This document shows, one piece after another, positions 60,406 through 64,000 of a DNA stretch of 64,000 nucleotides. Under the pieces are notes generated by a model, which searched no databases, was not told where the DNA came from, and saw only the letters and a list, made by a program, of their open reading frames with translations. A program made the position numbers and the translations under genes. This stretch comes from Paenibacillus ihbetae (GTDB taxonomy: Bacteria; Bacillota; Bacilli; Paenibacillales; Paenibacillaceae): NCBI RefSeq assembly GCF_002741055.1, contig NZ_CP016809.1, forward strand, positions 3,202,501 to 3,266,500, read 5' to 3'. Positions within the stretch are counted from its first letter, which is position 1. Each line of letters starts with the position of its first letter.

Positions 60406-61974
60406 ATGAAGGGTTTCAAGGGGATACGGTGGATCGAAGGTTTGCTTCGTAGACAGCAAGCGGATCGCTCCGCCCTACACAACAATTCAACAGACGAGTC
60501 CGAGCTGCCTTCTCATCCGGAATCTACTGGACGGGCCATTCCGCGCAAGTGGATTTGGATATCGGCAGGGGCTCTACTCCTAGCAGGATCGATATATACC
60601 GGCGGTAAGGCTTATGTGAACGCCAATACCATTCCGTTCTATCATGTATATGTAAACGGGCAGGCGATCGGCGCGATAGCCGATGACGCTGAGCTGGATC
60701 AGCTGTTCGAAGAGAAGCGGCAGGAATATCAGGAGAAATATCCGGATGTGCTTATGGTTTTGCATACCGATGGGATTACAACGAAAGCAGACCGCTCCTT
60801 CAAGCCGGACATTAACAGCGAGGAAACGCTGAACAAGCTGGACGGCATGCTGAAGGCATATGCTCGAGGCGTCGAGCTGAAGGTGGACGGCAAGACCGTT
60901 GCAATCGTTAAGGACCAGGAGACCGCAAGGGCTGCGATTGAGGCTGCCAAGCTGAAATTTACGCCGGACGCGGATGCGGGGAAAACCCAGACGCAGCAGG
61001 TTGCTTTTAAGAAGGTCTCTGCTCAAGCCTCTGCCAAGAATAAGGAAGGCGCCGAGCTGGAGTCCGTCCAGATCAAGGAAGAGATTACGGTAGCCGGTAC
61101 GAAAGCCGATCCGAACAAGGTCCTGGATGTGGAGGACGCCGTGAAGGTGCTGACCGGGACGAAGGACAAGCCGGTGACCTACACGGTGAAAGAGGGGGAT
61201 ACGATCACCTCGATCGCCAAGCAGTTCGGGATGAAATCATCGGAGGTTATGGCCTTGAATCCGGGGCTCGAGGAGAAATACATGCAGATCGGATCCGAGC
61301 TTCAGCTTACCCAGCCGGAAGCGCCGCTCACGGTGCGGACGGTCGAGACGGTTACCGAGAAGCAGCCGAGCAAGCCGGAGACGATCGTTCGCAAGAGCGA
61401 CCAGCTTCCTCTCGGGAAGCGTAAGGTTGTCCGCCCTGGACGAGACGGCGTCAAAACCGTGAGTTACGTGGTAACGAAGGAGAACGGCAGAGTCGTCTCC
61501 AAGCAGTGGACCGGCCAAGAGGTGGTTCAGGAGGCGCTGCCGGAGGTTGTTTATAAAGGCACGAAGGTGGAACGCAAGGTCGCACCGAAGGTTAGCAAAA
61601 AAACATCGAGCAGCAAGCAGTTCGCCTGGCCGGTGAGTGGAGCGCGCATCACGAGCTCCTTCGGACATCGCTGGGGACGGAGCCATGAGGGCATCGACGT
61701 CGTTGGCGGCAGCACCATTATGGCTGCGGCTTCCGGACGGGTGGTCTTCTCCGGCCAGCAGAGCGGGTACGGCAATGTGGTCATCGTGGATCACGGTAAC
61801 GGGTACCGCACCTTATACGGCCATATGAGCCGGATCTCCGTCAGCAACGGCCAGTCCGTCAGCCAAGGTCAGAAGCTTGGCGTGATGGGCAACACCGGCC
61901 GTTCGACCGGCACCCATCTCCATTTTGAAATTCAAAAAAATGGAGTTGCCCAAAACCCGATGAAATATTTATAG
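60406..61974 (+). CDS. M23 family metallopeptidase with LysM and G5 domains
   Basis: A 522-aa cell-wall hydrolase-like protein. A cytoplasmic N-terminus of about 48 aa precedes a membrane helix (49-66) and an alpha/beta region to about 245. A LysM domain (258-302, YTVKEGDTITSIAKQF) is followed by a G5-like domain (about 308-386) and an M23 endopeptidase domain (about 424-518). Zinc ligands are His427 and Asp431 (SHEGID) and His506 (HLHFE). The LysM binds glycan strands while M23 would cut peptide crosslinks. It lies just upstream of walRK, the master regulator of wall hydrolases, an apt neighbourhood. It ends with NPMKYL. Confidence 0.94.
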   Translation: MKGFKGIRWIEGLLRRQQADRSALHNNSTDESELPSHPESTGRAIPRKWIWISAGALLLAGSIYTGGKAYVNANTIPFYHVYVNGQAIGAIADDAELDQLFEEKRQEYQEKYPDVLMVLHTDGITTKADRSFKPDINSEETLNKLDGMLKAYARGVELKVDGKTVAIVKDQETARAAIEAAKLKFTPDADAGKTQTQQVAFKKVSAQASAKNKEGAELESVQIKEEITVAGTKADPNKVLDVEDAVKVLTGTKDKPVTYTVKEGDTITSIAKQFGMKSSEVMALNPGLEEKYMQIGSELQLTQPEAPLTVRTVETVTEKQPSKPETIVRKSDQLPLGKRKVVRPGRDGVKTVSYVVTKENGRVVSKQWTGQEVVQEALPEVVYKGTKVERKVAPKVSKKTSSSKQFAWPVSGARITSSFGHRWGRSHEGIDVVGGSTIMAAASGRVVFSGQQSGYGNVVIVDHGNGYRTLYGHMSRISVSNGQSVSQGQKLGVMGNTGRSTGTHLHFEIQKNGVAQNPMKYL

Positions 61975-62041
61975 ATCTGTGTTATACTATCGTTACTAGT
62001 GACGACATAAGCCATTATTGGTTTTATATATCATAATGATG

Positions 62042-62078
62042 AAGATGGCCGCTCCTTTACGGGGGCGGCCATTTTCTT
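62042..62078 (+). terminator. Intrinsic terminator of the M23 gene
   Basis: AAGATGGCCGC pairs with GCGGCCATTTT around a CTCC..GGGG stem, followed by CTTCG. The T tract is short but the stem is strong. Confidence 0.8.
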
Positions 62079-62094
62079 CGTTTGCATCTGCTTG

Positions 62095-62870
62095 GATGGG
62101 ATTTGGGGATGTCATTGGCAGAACGGGAAATATCTTTTCAGCCGCTGTTGTCCGCCCTTTGTCTTGACTGGAATTTGGACTAAGGGGACAAAGGGCTCCC
62201 AAAGGCGGCCTCCAAGATATTTTCCCTTATCTGCAAAGTCCATCCCCATTTCCGTGGAAGCAGATGCTGCCGAAGAAGGGGCCGCTCCCCGTGAATCGGA
62301 GCGGGCCGTGGAGGCGGGGATGTGGGTGGCAGAGCGGGAAATGTCTTTCCAGCCGCTGTTGGGCATGGGGGGTCCTTCTCCATCGCTGTTGAATTCGGAA
62401 AAATTGGAACTAATCATCCCTGATGAAATTTTCCGAATTCAAAGGCGAGCGCTCCGCTTTCCGAATGCCACCCCAAGCTGCGTGAAGGGTTCCCATCTGC
62501 AAAGTCCATCCCCATTTCCGTGGAAGCAGATGCTGCCGAAGAAGGGGCCGCTCCCCGTGAATCGGAGCGGGCCGTGGAGGCGGGGGATGTGGGTGGCAGA
62601 GCGGGAAATGTCTTTCCAGCCGCTGTTGGGCATGGGGTGTCCTTCTCCATCGCTGTTGAATTCGGAAAAATTGGAACTAATCATCCCTGATGAGATTTTC
62701 CGAATTCAAAGGCGAGCGCTCCGCTTTCCGAATGCCCCCCAAGCTACGTATGAAGGGTTTCCCTTATCTGCAAAGTCCATCCCCATTTCCGTGGAAGCAG
62801 ATGCTGCCGAAGAAGGGGCCGCTCCCCGTGAATCGGAGCGGGCCGTGGAGGCGGGGGATGTGGGTGACGA
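62095..62870. repeat. Tandem array of about 270-bp structured repeats (one degenerate, two full, one partial copy)
   Basis: Copies begin (at CTGCAAAGTCCATCCCC) at 62231, 62497 and 62768; the third stops near 62866. A degenerate half-copy precedes them (62113-62230). Each full unit contains GCAG/CTGC, GGCCGCTCC/GGAGCGGGCC, GGAAA/TTTCC and CAGC/GCTG hairpins, then a long inverted repeat (TTGAATTCGGAAAA / TTTTCCGAATTCAA). Spacings of 266 and 271 bp and a one-base indel in a G-run destroy any shared frame, so the array is not protein-coding although an open frame crosses it. Confidence 0.92.
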
Positions 62871-63007
62871 AGTGAGAAGCTGGAGCAACGGAGTGAGTGC
62901 TGCGTGCTTGGGGCGTCCATTCCCCCGCGGAATGGGTGTGTCCAGGCGGCAGGTGTGTTAAAATGAAAAGAAGACCGTTCAAGTGAAGGTATGAGGTGAA
63001 CAGGAAG

Positions 63008-63739
63008 ATGCAGGGAACTATTCTGGTGGTGGATGACGAACAGCCCATCGCCGATATTTTGAAGTTTAACCTGGAAAAAGAGGGCTATGAGGTCATCTGC
63101 GCCTTTGACGGCATCAGTGCGGTCGACATCGCGCTGACTCGGCGCCCGGATCTAATGCTGCTTGATCTGATGCTCCCCGGTAAAGATGGGATGGACGTAT
63201 GCCGCGAGGTGCGTGCCGCCAACCTGCAGATCCCGATCATCATGCTGACGGCTAAGGACGGAGAGATCGACAAGGTGCTCGGGCTTGAACTCGGGGCGGA
63301 CGACTACGTGACGAAGCCGTTCAGCACAAGAGAACTGCTGGCCCGGGTGAAGGCGCAGATGCGCCGGCAGCAAAAGCCTGACAACACGGCGGATCAAACG
63401 GGCAGTACCGGTGCGGGCGGACAAGGCCTGCGGTTGTTCGATCTGTTTATCGATACGGATATGTATATGGTATACAAGGGCGGCGAGGCCCTTGATCTGA
63501 CGCACCGGGAGTATGAGCTGGTGTATTATTTGGCGCGCAATGCCGGCAAAGTGATGACCCGTGAGCACTTGCTGCAAGCGGTATGGGGCTTTGAGTACTT
63601 CGGGGATGTCCGCACGGTGGATGTGACCATTCGCCGATTGCGGGAGAAGATTGAAGAGAATCCGAGCAAGCCGGAGTATATTTTGACCCGGCGCGGTCTC
63701 GGCTACCTGATGCGAAGCCCTAAAAACGGAGGCCTCTAA
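63008..63739 (+). CDS. walR: Essential response regulator WalR (YycF)
   Basis: An OmpR-type regulator of cell-wall metabolism genes. The protein is 243 aa from ATG 63008. The receiver domain has [10 protein letters not shown], phosphoacceptor Asp53 in [11 protein letters not shown] and the TKPFS lysine. The winged-helix output domain has [19 protein letters not shown] and [19 protein letters not shown], and it ends [11 protein letters not shown], typical of WalR. GAGGTGA lies 7 nt before the ATG; a GTG at 62996 is an alternative. Its stop overlaps the walK start by one base. Confidence 0.95.
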   Translation: MQGTILVVDDEQPIADILKFNLEKEGYEVICAFDGISAVDIALTRRPDLMLLDLMLPGKDGMDVCREVRAANLQIPIIMLTAKDGEIDKVLGLELGADDYVTKPFSTRELLARVKAQMRRQQKPDNTADQTGSTGAGGQGLRLFDLFIDTDMYMVYKGGEALDLTHREYELVYYLARNAGKVMTREHLLQAVWGFEYFGDVRTVDVTIRRLREKIEENPSKPEYILTRRGLGYLMRSPKNGGL

Positions 63740-64000
63740 TGAAGTGGCTCTCCTTCTTCCGCACGATTCAGGCGAAGGTCATCATCATCTATGTGCTGCT
63801 CATTCTGATCGCGATGCAGCTGATCGGGGTGTATTTCGTCAGTGCGATGAAGACGTCCCTGACCAGCAACTTTACGAAGGATTTGCAGGAGCGTGCGGAG
63901 CTGATGTCGGTGCTGGCTGCCAAAACCCTTGGCGGCGAGAACGAATCGGAGGAGGATCCGGTGGAAAGCCTGCGCGTCATGGTGAACAATCTGTTCAATG
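63739..64000 (+). CDS. walK: Sensor histidine kinase WalK (YycG), 5' part
   Basis: The first 87 codons of the WalR partner, cut by the window edge. It starts [20 protein letters not shown], with a membrane helix at about 13-34 (VIIIYVLLILIAMQLIGVYF), and the extracytoplasmic segment has begun (KTSLTSNFTKDLQER). The ATG lies in TAATG with the walR stop, giving tight coupling. Confidence 0.93.
   Translation, partial: MKWLSFFRTIQAKVIIIYVLLILIAMQLIGVYFVSAMKTSLTSNFTKDLQERAELMSVLAAKTLGGENESEEDPVESLRVMVNNLFN

Noticed and set aside
62092..62961. A 289-codon frame through the repeat array
   Set aside because: The repeat copies are read in different frames because spacings are not multiples of three and a G-run indel intervenes, so there is no conserved protein repeat.

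Overview
The window is the replication-origin region of a Gram-positive, spore-forming Firmicute. Gene content and order (walRK, purA, dnaB, rplI, gdpP, rpsR-ssb-rpsF, parB-parA-noc, rsmG-mnmG-mnmE-jag-yidC-rnpA-rpmH, dnaA-dnaN-yaaA-recF-remB-gyrB-gyrA, rrn) point to the Bacillales. The details (YheC/D gene between gyrA and gyrB, DUF4446, DUF3343, solo tRNA-Ser, DUF2232 and MazG-like genes) fit Paenibacillaceae, most likely Paenibacillus. This is judged from the genes alone; no database search was run.

Layout. 1-804: 5' part of a 16S rRNA gene (minus strand) with tandem promoters. 1.1-12.9 kb: leftward leading-strand block of HD-GYP phosphodiesterase, gyrA, gyrB, remB, recF, yaaA, dnaN and dnaA, interrupted by one opposed YheC/D-like gene. 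11.4-13.4 kb: oriC, with a DnaA-box cluster plus Spo0A-type boxes upstream of dnaA, and a DnaA box, DnaA-trio-like repeats and an AT-rich unwinding element between dnaA and dnaN. 13.5-19.4 kb: a membrane protein gene and a complete gluconate operon (gnd-gntR-gntP-gntK), transcribed head-on to replication and separating dnaA from rpmH. 19.8-26.7 kb: rpmH-rnpA-yidC-jag and mnmE-mnmG-rsmG. 26.7-28.5 kb: gene-poor stretch holding a perfect parS and a decayed piece of yyaC. 28.5-31.4 kb: noc, parA and parB, with a second parS inside parB. 31.8-36.1 kb: cysteine-desulfurase-like gene, DUF4446, yyaC, DUF3343, MscS channel, DUF951 and tRNA-Ser(CGA). 36.9-38.5 kb: yjzC-like gene and rpsF-ssb-rpsR. 39.5-46.6 kb: a divergent YedK/HMCES protein and a five-gene oligopeptide ABC transporter operon. 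47-56.7 kb: a DD-carboxypeptidase-like protein, an LCP protein, a CBS protein, MazG-like, DUF2232, gdpP, rplI, dnaB and purA. 57-64 kb: a two-domain glycosyltransferase, an unknown membrane-anchored acidic protein, an M23/LysM/G5 peptidase, a tandem array of about 270-bp repeats, then walR and the start of walK.

The window joins replication initiation, chromosome segregation and nucleoid occlusion, tRNA modification, c-di-AMP turnover and cell-wall control. Most genes run away from oriC on the leading strand. The exceptions (YheC/D gene, gnt operon, yyaC, yjzC-like gene, glycosyltransferase) are accessory or lineage-specific.

Most worth a second look: the repeat array at 62.1-62.9 kb, whose hairpin cassette keeps its pairing while its sequence changes; the yyaC remnant beside parS; the split origin around the gnt operon; a YedK homologue lacking two catalytic residues; and a purA PurR operator that is also the dnaB terminator.
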